32,086 nucleotides of DNA from Gilliamella sp. wkB108 (GCF_001690195.1 NZ_LZGM01000036.1:1-32086), one strand, 5' to 3'; positions 22,752-31,804 are shown, numbered from the stretch's first letter. A program made the numbers and translations. The notes: generated by a model not told the origin, from the letters alone.

Positions 22752-23207
22752 TTACTGGCATAAAACAAAGTTAGTTTTAATATTAAAACCAGCTTCTTTA
22801 TATAATTTATATCTTGTTCGCGCTAAGGATTTTAAATGTTCATTTACAGGAACAAAATCGATAATGTCATGATAAACAATAGAAAATTCAGGAAATTGCT
22901 CTTGTAAATTAATCAGAAGTTGCCGATTGCCACTACTACGTCTTTGAGGCCAGCAAATTTCTACAGGCGATCCACCTTTCATACCTTCTCCAGCCAAATT
23001 ATGTGGTACGAAATTCTCAGTATTTAGTTGCCAGAGATACTCATCTATCCTTTCAGCTTGGGTCTGATCTTGGCAGGCAACTAATACACGTTGCTGGTTT
23101 TGCCATGCTTGAGCAATTTTTTCACAAGCGAGTTTCTCATGGAATAACATGCCTGATCCACTCGCTTCATCTTGGTTTTCAAGAAGATAAAAAATCACTT
23201 TTTTCAT
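22752..23207 (-). CDS. holC: DNA polymerase III chi subunit HolC
   Basis: Chi links the clamp loader, through psi (HolD), to single-stranded DNA-binding protein at the fork. The 151-residue protein matches E. coli HolC in length (147) and sequence, with the conserved core RVLVACQDQTQAERIDEYLWQ, FVPHNLAGEGMKGGSPVEICWPQ, and the ending RTRYKLYKEAGFNIKT. It follows pepA by 12 nt on the same strand, as in E. coli, so the two are co-transcribed. The usual third gene, valS, does not follow; the adhesin pair does. Confidence 0.94.
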   Translation of the reverse strand: MKKVIFYLLENQDEASGSGMLFHEKLACEKIAQAWQNQQRVLVACQDQTQAERIDEYLWQLNTENFVPHNLAGEGMKGGSPVEICWPQRRSSGNRQLLINLQEQFPEFSIVYHDIIDFVPVNEHLKSLARTRYKLYKEAGFNIKTNFVLCQ

Positions 23208-23219
23208 ATCTGTACTAAG

Positions 23220-24710
23220 TTAAACTTTTTGATCAAGTAGATATTGAATTAACATCGCAACAGGGCGTCCTGTCGCGCCTTTTTTTGCACCTGATTTCCA
23301 AGCCGTACCCGCTATATCTAAATGCGCCCACTGATATTTTTCAGTAAAACGCGATAAGAAACAAGCAGCAGTAATAGTTCCCCCGTCTCGGCCTCCGGCA
23401 TTTACAATATCTGCGCAAGTTGATTTTATCTGTTCTTGAAAATCCTTATCAATCGGTAAAGCCCAAGCTTTATCACCTATTTTGTTAGATGAAGCAACTA
23501 ACTGTGTTACTAAACTATCATTATTGCCCATCACACCTGTATAATGGTGTCCAAGTGCAACAATACAAGCACCTGTTAAAGTTGCTATGTCTATAACGAC
23601 TTTAGGATTATAACGACCAACATAAGTTAAGGCATCACATAAAACTAAGCGACCTTCTGCATCAGTGTTGATTATCTCAACAGTCGTTCCAGACATTGTG
23701 GTCAATATATCTCCTGGACGATAGGCATTACCATCTGGCATATTTTCACAACCAGCCATAACCCCTATAACGTTAATAGGTAGTTTTAATTCAGCGACTG
23801 CTTGCATTACACCATAAACCGTTGCTGCACCGCACATATCATACTTCATTTCATCCATGCCTGCAGAAGGTTTGATCGAAATTCCTCCTGAATCAAAAGT
23901 TAGACCTTTACCCACTAAAACATAGGGTTGCGCTTTTTTATCTTTGGCACCTTGATACTCAATGACAGTCATTATTGATTCGTTTTTCGATCCACGCCCC
24001 ACAGCTAAATAAGCATTCATATTTAGCTTAGCTAACTCTTTTTCCCCTAAACAGGTCACTTTTAATAAAGGATAAGTTTTATCTAGATATATCATAGCTT
24101 GTTCAGCTAAATATTGTGCATTGCATATGTTAGCTGGCATATCAGCTAAAGTTTTAGTCGATGTAATCGCATCTGCAATAATTTTTCCTTGCAGTAAATT
24201 ATTGGTTATTTTTTCAACCAATTTTCTATCAGCACACAATAATGTTACTTTGCTTAAATGTAGCGTCGGTGCTTTTTGTGATTTGAATACATCAAAACGG
24301 TAGGTCATCTCTCCAATAATTTGAGGAATTTGTTTAGCTAAATCAGTTGATAAAGCTGGATTAAAAGTTAACAGATCCCAAGTGATATTTTTGACTTGTT
24401 TAGATAGCAATTCTTTGGTGACAGCCTGAATGACTTTTTTAGATTTTATTAAATCAAACTCTTTGGCTTTACCACAACCAACAAACACGATTTTTTGTTT
24501 TAAAACATTAGTAAACGGGTATAAAAACGTAATTTTACCTAATTCACCACTGACATCCCCCGATTTAATCAATTGACTAACCAATCCTTGTGTACATTGA
24601 TCTAAATCTTTGATCAAATCAGATTGATTTTTGCCTGAATCAATTGAAACAACTATACATTCTGATTTTTGTTTGGTGATAATAGCGTCGTTTTTAATTA
24701 AAAATTCCAT
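23220..24710 (-). CDS. pepA: Leucyl aminopeptidase PepA (cytosol aminopeptidase, M17)
   Basis: Hexameric two-metal peptidase that removes N-terminal residues. In E. coli PepA also binds DNA in Xer recombination at cer/psi and as a carAB repressor. The protein has 496 residues. The M17 catalytic domain shows VLVGKGLTFDSGGISIKPS (265-282, metal-binding Lys and Asp), the family signature NTDAEGRL (348-355) and IDIATLTGACIVALG; the N-terminal macro-like domain is about 1-170. A GAGAT ribosome binding site precedes the ATG. It diverges from lptF across 137 nt, as in E. coli. Confidence 0.96.
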   Translation of the reverse strand: MEFLIKNDAIITKQKSECIVVSIDSGKNQSDLIKDLDQCTQGLVSQLIKSGDVSGELGKITFLYPFTNVLKQKIVFVGCGKAKEFDLIKSKKVIQAVTKELLSKQVKNITWDLLTFNPALSTDLAKQIPQIIGEMTYRFDVFKSQKAPTLHLSKVTLLCADRKLVEKITNNLLQGKIIADAITSTKTLADMPANICNAQYLAEQAMIYLDKTYPLLKVTCLGEKELAKLNMNAYLAVGRGSKNESIMTVIEYQGAKDKKAQPYVLVGKGLTFDSGGISIKPSAGMDEMKYDMCGAATVYGVMQAVAELKLPINVIGVMAGCENMPDGNAYRPGDILTTMSGTTVEIINTDAEGRLVLCDALTYVGRYNPKVVIDIATLTGACIVALGHHYTGVMGNNDSLVTQLVASSNKIGDKAWALPIDKDFQEQIKSTCADIVNAGGRDGGTITAACFLSRFTEKYQWAHLDIAGTAWKSGAKKGATGRPVAMLIQYLLDQKV

Positions 24711-24806
24711 TGGATATCTCTTTTATAAAATTGATATGAATAATGATATTCTATCCGTTCAATAAGGGATAGCAACAAAAAGATAACTAAACGACACAAA
24801 TCAGAT

Positions 24807-24812
24807 TATAAT
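24807..24812 (+). promoter_or_regulatory. Candidate -10 box for lptF-lptG
   Basis: TATAAT about 36 nt before the lptF start; the expected -35 position (24784-24789) has no good match, so this is tentative. Confidence 0.35.
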
Positions 24813-24847
24813 AGTCCGATTTTAATAAACTTGAAGATAGGTTAGAT

Positions 24848-25951
24848 GTGATAATTCGTCGATATTTAATTAAAGAGACATTAAAAACACAAAGTGCAAT
24901 ATTGTTTATTTTATTGTTAATATTCTTCTCTCAAAAATTAATAAGAATTTTATCCAGTGCTATTGATGGAAATATCCCTCATGACTTAATTATGCCATTA
25001 TTGATTTTAGGTATCTCTAGTATGGCTGATCTTATTTTACCTTTAAGCCTTTTTTTAGGTGTTTTAGTAACATTTGGGCGTTTATATTCAGACAGTGAAA
25101 TGGTAGCCATGCATGCTTGTGGCGTGAAAAAAAGCTTAACCTATCAGGTTGTTTTTTTTCTATGTATTTTAACTTGTATTTTAACTGCAATAAATTCTTT
25201 ATGGTTTGGTCCATGGTCAACTGTCAAACAAGATCAATTAGTAGAAAATGCCAAATTAAATCCTAGTTTGGCAGGATTACTAGCTGGACAATTTCAACAA
25301 ACGCCCGATGGTAATTCGGTAATTTATATTAGTAATGTTAATAATAATAATTTAGAACACGTATTTATCGCTCAAATCAATCCTAAAAATAATCAACGTC
25401 CCTCTATAATTATTGCAAACAAAGGCAAAACTGGAAATGATGAGGAAGGCAATCAAATTATCACATTAGAAGACGCTAACCGTTATGAAGGAACTGTACA
25501 ACAAAAAGATTTCCGCATTTCTAATTTTCATAATTATTTAGGCATAATCAAACCTAAAGAATTAAGCAAAAATGAAGATGAAGAAAAATTGGATATGCAA
25601 CAACTGGGATTATCAGAACTTAATAATATCCAAACACCGAAAGCAATAGCGGAAATATATTGGCGGATCACGTTAATCATTTCGGTACCATTAATGGCTT
25701 TTCTTGTTATTCCACTTAGCGTATCAAATCCAAGACAAGGACGATTAGCGCAAATATTACCAGCACTATTGCTTTACTTGATCTATTTTTTATTAGCTAG
25801 TTCAATTAAAGCTAATGCTGGTAAAGGTCGTTTAGATCCAGTTTTATGGTTTTATATTATTAATACAGGTTATTTTCTTATTGCCCTTATCTTAAACTAC
25901 TGGGATAGCTTATTTATGCGTAAACTTCGTTTAAAATATATTGCATCGTAA
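24848..25951 (+). CDS. lptF: LPS export permease LptF
   Basis: One of two half-permeases of the LptB2FG ABC transporter that extracts lipopolysaccharide from the inner membrane and pushes it along the Lpt bridge. The 367-residue protein (E. coli 366) shows three N-terminal helices (about 13-35, 45-75, 95-118), a periplasmic beta-jellyroll domain (about 130-265) and three C-terminal helices. The coupling segment LYSDSEMVAMHACGV and VIPLSVSNPRQGRLAQ are family hallmarks. The start is GTG: the ATG two bases upstream runs straight into TGA. lptG follows 12 nt after the stop. Confidence 0.95.
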   Translation: MIIRRYLIKETLKTQSAILFILLLIFFSQKLIRILSSAIDGNIPHDLIMPLLILGISSMADLILPLSLFLGVLVTFGRLYSDSEMVAMHACGVKKSLTYQVVFFLCILTCILTAINSLWFGPWSTVKQDQLVENAKLNPSLAGLLAGQFQQTPDGNSVIYISNVNNNNLEHVFIAQINPKNNQRPSIIIANKGKTGNDEEGNQIITLEDANRYEGTVQQKDFRISNFHNYLGIIKPKELSKNEDEEKLDMQQLGLSELNNIQTPKAIAEIYWRITLIISVPLMAFLVIPLSVSNPRQGRLAQILPALLLYLIYFLLASSIKANAGKGRLDPVLWFYIINTGYFLIALILNYWDSLFMRKLRLKYIAS

Positions 25952-25963
25952 AAGGAGAAAGGG

Positions 25964-27028
25964 ATGTTTTCTATTTTAGATCGTTATATTGGAAAAACCA
26001 TTTTAAGTACAATTGGTATTTGTCTTTTTTTATTGATTAGTTTATCTGGAATCATCCGTTTTATTGATCAACTTCGAAAGATAAAAGTTGATTATGATGC
26101 ATTTTCAGTCGGTATTTTTTCCCTCTTAATGGTACCTAAAGACTTGGAAGTTTTTTTTCCTATGGCTGCACTATTAGGTTCGCTAATTGGTTTGGGATTA
26201 TTAGCTTCTCGTAGTGAATTAATTGTAATGGAAACTTCCGGTTTTAGTCGATTTAAAATAGCTCAAGCAGTAATGAAAACTGCTTTACCATTAGTAATTA
26301 TTACAATGGCAATCGGTGAATGGGTTGCACCTGTAAGTGAACAAACTGCACGCAATATGCGTTCGGAAAAAATTTACGGTAATTCGTTAATGGCTGAACA
26401 AGGCGGCTTATGGGCTAAAGATGGTAATGATTATGTCTATATTGGACATGTTAATAATGACAACTCAATTTCGGACATTGATATCTATTCAGTTGATCAA
26501 AACAAATTAATTTCTATAACCCATGCCGTAAGTGGTGTATTTAAAGATGGTGAGTGGACATTATCACAGATTGCCAAAAATGAATTAAGCCAACCAAATA
26601 AAGTTTTGGGAGTAAATATGGTCTCTATGCAATGGAAAACCAATATCACACCTGATAAGCTCAGTATTGTAGCTTTCGATCCCGATTCACTTTCAGCCTC
26701 TGGCTTATATCAATATTCACAATACTTAAAAAATTCTGGTCAAGATAATAAATATTACGATTTGCTATTCTGGAAAAAAATCATTAAACCTATTTCAGTA
26801 GCTGTAATGATGTTATTAGCCTTATCGTTTATTTTTGGCCCACTCCGTAGTGTCTCTATGGGAATAAGAGTGATTATTGGGATTAGTTTTGGTTTTCTTT
26901 TCTACATTGCGGATAATCTTTTTGCACAGGCAAGTATTGTGATTGGTATTTACCCAATAGTAGGATCATTATTAACCAGCATAGTCTTTTTATTAATCAG
27001 TTATGCATTATTTAAAAGAAAAAATTAA
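25964..27028 (+). CDS. lptG: LPS export permease LptG
   Basis: Second half-permease of LptB2FG, partner of LptF. The 354-residue protein has the start FSILDRYIGKTIL, three N-terminal helices, the coupling segment LLASRSELIVMETSGFSRF (about 83-101), a periplasmic domain (about 130-265) and three C-terminal helices with LSFIFGPLRSVSMGIRV. Length matches E. coli LptG (360). An AAAGGAGAAAGGG ribosome binding site lies in the 12-nt gap after lptF, giving a typical two-gene operon. The cytoplasmic ATPase LptB is encoded elsewhere, as usual. Confidence 0.95.
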   Translation: MFSILDRYIGKTILSTIGICLFLLISLSGIIRFIDQLRKIKVDYDAFSVGIFSLLMVPKDLEVFFPMAALLGSLIGLGLLASRSELIVMETSGFSRFKIAQAVMKTALPLVIITMAIGEWVAPVSEQTARNMRSEKIYGNSLMAEQGGLWAKDGNDYVYIGHVNNDNSISDIDIYSVDQNKLISITHAVSGVFKDGEWTLSQIAKNELSQPNKVLGVNMVSMQWKTNITPDKLSIVAFDPDSLSASGLYQYSQYLKNSGQDNKYYDLLFWKKIIKPISVAVMMLLALSFIFGPLRSVSMGIRVIIGISFGFLFYIADNLFAQASIVIGIYPIVGSLLTSIVFLLISYALFKRKN

Positions 27029-27067
27029 TATTATTTTGGAAGGGACTTGTTAGAAGTTATTAATATA

Positions 27068-27100
27068 AATCCTATCATCACGCTTTGAGATGATAGGATT
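27068..27100. terminator. Hairpin between convergent lptG and msrB
   Basis: A perfect 12-bp stem, AATCCTATCATC with GATGATAGGATT (27068-27079 with 27089-27100), has a 9-nt loop. It lies 40 nt after lptG and 10 nt beyond the msrB stop; it probably ends both. Confidence 0.7.
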
Positions 27101-27110
27101 AATTTCAATA

Positions 27111-27554
27111 TTAATTTTTCTCAAAAAGTTTTAAATATTCTCCATATCCTTTTGCTTCCAACTGTTCTTTAGGAATAAAACGTAACGAGGCTGAATTAAT
27201 ACAATAACGCAAACCTCCTAAGGCTTTTGGACCATCGTTAAATACATGCCCCAAATGAGAGTCGGCATTGACAGAGCGAACTTCCGTTCGATGCATTCCA
27301 AAACTATTATCCTCTTTTTCAATAATATTGTTTTCATGCAAAGGTTTAGCAAAACTAGGCCAACCACACCCTGAATCAAATTTATCTAATGAAGTGAATA
27401 ATGGTTCACCTGAAACTATATCTACATAAAGCCCTTCTCGGTGATTCGCATAAAACTCGTTTTCAAAGGGTGGTTCAGTCCCATTATGTTGTGTAACATG
27501 ATATTGCATTGGTGTTAAAACTGAAATAGCTTCTTCTTTGTTGAAATTTTTCAT
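27111..27554 (-). CDS. msrB: Methionine-R-sulfoxide reductase MsrB, zinc-free type
   Basis: Reduces the R form of methionine sulfoxide in proteins. The 147-residue protein has GCGWPSF with the likely resolving Cys63, [15 protein letters not shown] and the active-site [11 protein letters not shown] with catalytic Cys118. The two CxxC pairs that bind zinc in E. coli MsrB are replaced (Asp45/Ser48 and Ser94/Ala97 regions), so this is the zinc-less form seen in fused MsrA/MsrB proteins. There is no signal peptide. It is the last gene of the msrA-cytochrome b561-msrB group, about 50 nt after the cytochrome gene, with a TTAGGTGA ribosome binding site. Confidence 0.95.
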   Translation of the reverse strand: MKNFNKEEAISVLTPMQYHVTQHNGTEPPFENEFYANHREGLYVDIVSGEPLFTSLDKFDSGCGWPSFAKPLHENNIIEKEDNSFGMHRTEVRSVNADSHLGHVFNDGPKALGGLRYCINSASLRFIPKEQLEAKGYGEYLKLFEKN

Positions 27555-27603
27555 AATTCACCTAATTCACTTAATCACGTTAAAATTAATAATTTGTTAT
27601 CAA

Positions 27604-28134
27604 TTATTTACTTGCTAACATGGATTGTAATACTTTATCTTTATACCAGAAGAAATGATATAACGCTCCTGCAATATGTATAATTAGTAACAAAACCAAT
27701 AAATGTGAACAACATTTATGCAAAGCATGAAAAAAGGTATAGAAGTCATTATGCATATCAATAGCTGGAATCGAAATTATACCAAAGACTTCAAGTGGGC
27801 GACTACTCATCAAGTACCCAGATAGTGGCAAAATAAATAATAAAATATAGATCAGTCCTTGCACTGATTTTGATAAAATCCTTTGCAATTTTTGACGTTT
27901 AGGTATTACATCCGGTACTTTATCTTTGATTATGCTATAAATTCGCAAAATCGTTAATATAAAGATCACCACTCCTAAAGATTTATGCAGTAAATAAACA
28001 TGACTCATGCTACCCAAAACATAAGATGCAGGGACTTTGATAAATAATATTATTGTGACAATCAATGTTATTATGGCTGATAACCAATGATTCCATTTTT
28101 GCTTAGAATTATATTGTGGATAATTTTGCATCAT
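27604..28134 (-). CDS. Cytochrome b561 family protein
   Basis: A four-helix inner-membrane diheme cytochrome; the family passes electrons between the quinone pool and other carriers. The 176-residue protein has candidate heme-ligand His in helix 1 (KWNHWLSAI), helix 2 (YLLHKSLGVV), and the third-fourth helix region (FYTFFHALHKCCSHLLVLLLIIHIAGALYHFFW). It starts directly after the msrA TAA with an AAAGAGGAA ribosome binding site, so the genes are co-transcribed. Its position between two methionine sulfoxide reductases suggests a link to oxidative stress, but the known membrane partner of MsrP (MsrQ) is a different family and these Msr proteins look cytoplasmic. A functional link is therefore only inferred. 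Confidence 0.88.
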   Translation of the reverse strand: MMQNYPQYNSKQKWNHWLSAIITLIVTIILFIKVPASYVLGSMSHVYLLHKSLGVVIFILTILRIYSIIKDKVPDVIPKRQKLQRILSKSVQGLIYILLFILPLSGYLMSSRPLEVFGIISIPAIDMHNDFYTFFHALHKCCSHLLVLLLIIHIAGALYHFFWYKDKVLQSMLASK

Positions 28135-28683
28135 TTATTCCTCTTTAAACTTGTTTTTATCTTGCCAATGTTGAGAAACAAAATCAGAACGACCTGATAA
28201 TTGGTAATAACGATTATAATGCTGAGGTTGCTTTTGGTAGTAATTTTGATGATACTCTTCTGCTGGATAAAATTCGGTTGCAGGTTCAATAGCTACGTTA
28301 ATCGGTTGAGTAAATCGCTTACTACTTTGTAGTGCTTGCTTAGTTGCTAACGCTTCTTTATGTTGTAATTCATTGTGATAAAAAATAACTGGACGATAAG
28401 AATCACCACGATCAGCAAATTGACCATTGGCATCTGTCGGATCAATTTGTTGCCAAAAAATATCTAATAATGTGCTATAGCTTATTTGGTTTGGATCAAA
28501 GGTTATTTGAACCGCTTCGGTATGTCCTGTATCACCTTGACATACTTGCTGATAGGTTGGGTTTATAACATGCCCTCCGGTATAACCTGAAATCACACTA
28601 ATCACACCTTCGTAACGATCAAAAGGTTTTACCATACACCAAAAACAACCGCCGGCAAAAGTTGCTTGTTCATATTGTTGCAT
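28135..28683 (-). CDS. msrA: Methionine-S-sulfoxide reductase MsrA
   Basis: Reduces the S form of methionine sulfoxide in proteins and free Met. The 182-residue protein has the active site GGCFWC (11-16, catalytic Cys13), [22 protein letters not shown], and the substrate-binding [13 protein letters not shown]. It begins only 10 residues before the active site and has no signal peptide, so it is cytoplasmic. It is of the short type without the N-terminal extension of E. coli MsrA. It is first in the msrA-cytochrome b561-msrB operon, diverging from ybiI over 160 nt. Confidence 0.96.
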   Translation of the reverse strand: MQQYEQATFAGGCFWCMVKPFDRYEGVISVISGYTGGHVINPTYQQVCQGDTGHTEAVQITFDPNQISYSTLLDIFWQQIDPTDANGQFADRGDSYRPVIFYHNELQHKEALATKQALQSSKRFTQPINVAIEPATEFYPAEEYHQNYYQKQPQHYNRYYQLSGRSDFVSQHWQDKNKFKEE

Positions 28684-28844
28684 ATAACCTCCACTTAAAG
28701 GATGTTTACTAAAAACATGTTTTCTTCACATAAAATCACTATAAAAATAATTAGTTAATGGGATAATTAATTAAATTTCTTTATTGAAAAAACGAAAAAC
28801 ATCGTCATATAGATAATATCTATTTCAATATTCGGAGGCTCCTT

Positions 28845-29117
28845 ATGGCTAGTGGATGGGCATCTGACGATGCCGTTAATCAACAAATTGAAGGTACAAT
28901 TGCTGATGCTATCGAAAATGCTCGACGTCAACTAAAGCAAGGTTCATTAAGTGCTAATATTTGCATTGAATGTGGAGAAGCTATTCCCGAAGCACGGAAA
29001 TTAGCCTTACCAGGCGTTCAATATTGTTTATCTTGTCAACAAGAAATCGATAAGCAATTAGCTAAAACAGCAGTGCTATATAATCGCCGAGGCAGTAAAG
29101 ATAGTCAACTACGTTAA
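28845..29117 (+). CDS. ybiI: DksA/TraR-type C4 zinc finger protein (YbiI-like)
   Basis: A 90-residue relative of E. coli YbiI (88 aa): the start MASGWASDDAVNQQIEGTI and the end YNRRGSKDSQLR are nearly identical to it. The zinc finger is CIECGEAIPEAR to YCLSCQQ, with ligands Cys40, Cys43, Cys61 and Cys64. It lacks the long coiled coil with the acidic tip used by DksA to reach into RNA polymerase. Its role is not established; the larger family regulates transcription by binding polymerase. A strong CGGAGG ribosome binding site precedes the ATG. A single gene. Confidence 0.92.
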   Translation: MASGWASDDAVNQQIEGTIADAIENARRQLKQGSLSANICIECGEAIPEARKLALPGVQYCLSCQQEIDKQLAKTAVLYNRRGSKDSQLR

Positions 29118-29133
29118 TCTGCCATTACTTTCA

Positions 29134-29158
29134 TGGTGGGCTAAAGTTCAACCCACCA
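29134..29158. terminator. Hairpin between ybiI and the DUF421 gene
   Basis: TGGTGGG (29134-29140) pairs with CCCACCA (29152-29158) around an 11-nt loop, 17 nt after the ybiI stop and 27 nt beyond the converging DUF421 stop. The T-run is weak. Confidence 0.5.
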
Positions 29159-29185
29159 AATTAATATTACACTGAGCATCTTTAA

Positions 29186-29842
29186 TTAATTCTCTTTTTT
29201 AGCCTTACGGATAGCATCATATGGATAAATAATAAATTTATTGTCAAACCATTCAGCACAAAATATATCTTTAATATCTTCATATCCTTGTTTTTTAATT
29301 TCTTGCATTACCCAATCTTCATCTTTATGAATCTGTTCAATATTATCATGACTTATTCCTCCATTCTCAATAACTAATACAGCTATATCTTTTTCACCTT
29401 TTTTGATAATAGTTAATGAACCATTTAATTCATACCAAACATGTTTTAACTGGTCAAATGAAGAAATACCTTGAATATTAACTAAAGTTTCAAAATCTCT
29501 AACGGGTAAATTTGCCTTAATAAAATTATCTGTGATTAAATTACCATTTTTGACAAGTAAAATAGGTTCACCATCTATGGCATCACGTAAACGTGAATTC
29601 TTAGATTTGATAAATCTAATCAAAATTAATAATCCTGCCCAAATTGCTACTAAACCAGCTGCTTCCCATGCTGAAACTGAAGGACTGAGTAATGCTCCCC
29701 CTACAAGCGCACCGATTACCATACTCCCTACTTGATCTAACTGAGACATTGGTGCTATTTGACTTTTACCTGACAATTTCACATATACCAGTAAAATGAC
29801 TAATGCTAATAAAAATTTCGGTGCGATTTGTAACAAATACAT
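29186..29842 (-). CDS. DUF421 (YetF-like) membrane protein
   Basis: The 218-residue protein has three N-terminal membrane helices (about 4-22, 38-56, 60-80), then a cytoplasmic alpha/beta region. DUF421 features are LVYVKLSGKSQIAPMSQLDQVGSMVIGALVGG, where family proteins have KR..A/LGKR and D near helix 2, and the conserved IDGEPILLVKNG. The rest resembles the second YetF-like domain (DUF3290-type partners not seen nearby). Members are widespread; a Bacillus relative affects germination and stress traits, but no molecular function is established. A strong TGGAGGT ribosome binding site precedes the ATG. A single gene. Confidence 0.85.
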   Translation of the reverse strand: MYLLQIAPKFLLALVILLVYVKLSGKSQIAPMSQLDQVGSMVIGALVGGALLSPSVSAWEAAGLVAIWAGLLILIRFIKSKNSRLRDAIDGEPILLVKNGNLITDNFIKANLPVRDFETLVNIQGISSFDQLKHVWYELNGSLTIIKKGEKDIAVLVIENGGISHDNIEQIHKDEDWVMQEIKKQGYEDIKDIFCAEWFDNKFIIYPYDAIRKAKKEN

Positions 29843-30192
29843 TTACTACCTCCAAGTTAACATTTTATATTTAACGGCTAGTACAATATCGTATTGAAAA
29901 ATCATTTAATTAGAACAATTTAAAATCTTTATAAAAAATAGGGATACAATTTTATTGAAAATGAATTAGTGTCGGTTATCAGTTAATAAACATCCAGACA
30001 CAATGGCTTTTAAAGATAAGTTAACAGATTTATTATACTCCAGAAAATGCTACATATTAAGTTTTAATAGAGAATAAATGAGTTACTACAAATTAGGTGA
30101 CAGAATTAACTATCACCTTTAATGGGAAAATAGTCTTAATCTGAGAAAAGTTAAAAATTTAAATTTTATCTCGTCTTTGGGCTAATTCAAGA
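29843..30192. other. Intergenic, no gene seen
   Basis: About 350 nt, AT-rich, upstream of the DUF421 gene and downstream of the Sel1 gene. A 6-bp hairpin (AGGTGA 30095-30100 with TCACCT 30113-30118) may mark the Sel1 3' end, but it is weak. Nothing else is supported. Confidence 0.5.
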
Positions 30193-31218
30193 TTAGTTTT
30201 CATCTTTACTGAATGAATTACAGATTTCATTGTCAAGTCCATTATCACAAGCCTTCTGATACCACTTTTTGGCTTCATCAATATTTTGAGGGACACCATT
30301 TCCATCTTCATACATTATGCCTAAGTTATATTGAGCTTCTGGATGATTTAAATTAGCTGCTCTTTCAAACCATTCTTTCGCTTTATTTAAATCTACCTCA
30401 ACACCTTTACCTTCAGAATACATTAATGCAATATTATTTTGGGCATCTACGTCATCTTGCTCTGCTGCTTTTTCATACCATTCTAACGCTTTAGCATAAT
30501 TTTGCTCAACCCCTTTACCATCTTCGTACTTAATGCCTAAATTATATTGCGCGTCAACGTCTCCTTGATTAGCCGCTTTCTCGTACCACTCTAACGCTTT
30601 AGCATAATCTTGATCTACGCCTTTTCCTTCATCATACATCACAGCTAAATTAAATTGAGCTTTGGCATGACCTTGCATAGCTGATTTTTCAAACCATTCT
30701 TTGGCCTTTGCATAATTTTGTGGTACGCCTTCACCAAGATAATACATAACCCCTAAGTAAGATTGGGCTCGTTCATTGCCTTGCATAGCGGATTTTTCAT
30801 ACCATTCTTTGGCTTTTACATTATCCAATGGTACGCCATCACCTAACGCATACAACGTACCTAAATTCAATTGGGCTCTTGCATCACCTTGCAATGCTGC
30901 TTTTTCATACCAATCTTTAGCTTCAAAAGTGTTCCTCTCTACACCATAACCTTTTTCGAACAACCATCCCAAATTTAATTGCGCTTTTGCATCACCTTGT
31001 AATGCAGCCTTTTCATACCACTTTGCTGCATTGGTATAATTTTGATCTACACCATTACCACTTTCATACATTAAACCTAATTCATATTGCGCTTTTGGAT
31101 CATTTTTTTCTGTTGCCAATTTAGATAGTTCATCAAATCCCAAATCTTTTAAATCATCAGCATTCACAGGACTTACAAAAAATAAACATAACCAGACAAT
31201 TGCAAATAATTTTTTCAT
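30193..31218 (-). CDS. Secreted Sel1-repeat (SLR) protein
   Basis: I start at the second Met (MKKLFAIVW, 341 residues): it has AAGGA 11 nt upstream and begins a clean signal peptide ending SPVNA-DD. The ATG 24 nt upstream (31242) has no such support. After a short linker come eight 36-residue Sel1 repeats, each of the form AQxxLGxMYxxGxGVxQxxxKAxxWYEKAAxQG, then a short tail with two Cys (CDNGLDNEICNSF). Sel1 repeats form alpha-solenoids that bind proteins; periplasmic members include stress and virulence scaffolds. The substrate is unknown. A cysteine pair at the end may form a disulfide. A single gene. Confidence 0.9.
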   Translation of the reverse strand: MKKLFAIVWLCLFFVSPVNADDLKDLGFDELSKLATEKNDPKAQYELGLMYESGNGVDQNYTNAAKWYEKAALQGDAKAQLNLGWLFEKGYGVERNTFEAKDWYEKAALQGDARAQLNLGTLYALGDGVPLDNVKAKEWYEKSAMQGNERAQSYLGVMYYLGEGVPQNYAKAKEWFEKSAMQGHAKAQFNLAVMYDEGKGVDQDYAKALEWYEKAANQGDVDAQYNLGIKYEDGKGVEQNYAKALEWYEKAAEQDDVDAQNNIALMYSEGKGVEVDLNKAKEWFERAANLNHPEAQYNLGIMYEDGNGVPQNIDEAKKWYQKACDNGLDNEICNSFSKDEN

Positions 31219-31497
31219 ATTTAATTCCTTAATTAATCTCATTTTTAATAAATATTATTTTTGAGCAACAAAAAGTAGTCTTCCGTTTTACTATCATACT
31301 ATTGTTAACCAAGTTTACTTACTATGGCAACATTTTTTATACAAGAATATTAACGATTATTGTTCTATTCTAAAAAACACTTTATGATCTAAATATAAAT
31401 TAGTTACTGATAATCATTTCCCTTCGTATAGGCTAAAATATAGTAACCGACAGTATGCTCATTTATAAGTACATATTTTTATATTATTAATAATAAA

Positions 31498-31527
31498 AAA
31501 CTCTATCAATAATGGCTGATAGAGTTT
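31498..31527 (-). terminator. Rho-independent terminator after the decayed frame
   Basis: AAACTCTATCA (31498-31508) pairs with TGATAGAGTTT (31517-31527) around an 8-nt loop. On the minus strand the stem runs into TTTTTTATTATT, a good T-run. It lies 15 nt after the decayed frame's stop. Confidence 0.75.
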
Positions 31528-31541
31528 GTGTATAATTAGTG

Positions 31542-31723
31542 TTAAATATCAAAAGCTTTTAACTTGGCAATGATAGTTTCTAGATTTGATGTTGTCTGTT
31601 TAATCATATCAATTATGATATTTAAAATTCTCTAATCTACTATTCATCATTAATTTTGATATCGCGGTCTATTTTACTTAAATTTATATTTCTAATAATA
31701 GTTGTAATATCAGCTTGGATAAA
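31542..31723 (-). pseudogene. Decayed 3' part of a gene, unidentified
   Basis: Two coding-like pieces lie on the minus strand in different frames. The first, 31723 down to 31643, reads DITTIIRNINLSKIDRDI and stops at double TAG (31637-31642). The second, about 31630 to TAA at 31542-31544, ends SNLETIIAKLKAFDI. The helical, charged text and the well-placed terminator suggest the end of a real gene broken by a frameshift and nonsense changes. The family is not recognised. The intact small ORF inside it (ATG 31607) has only 21 codons. Confidence 0.35.
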
Positions 31724-31804
31724 CTATTTGTAGCTTATTCAAGCATCTTAATATTAAACGTCTATATTATAGGTTTGAATTGAGTTAATTTTATGCTAAA
31801 CAAT

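Larger units (their letters stand above)
31219..31804. other. Intergenic with a decayed frame and hairpin
   Basis: About 585 nt. It holds the Sel1 promoter region (not resolved), the terminator at 31498-31527 and the broken frame at 31542-31723, listed separately. Confidence 0.5.

Noticed and set aside
22663-22872. Plus-strand frame of 69 codons at the 3' end of holC
   Set aside because: It overlaps the conserved end of holC and has low-complexity AT-rich content.
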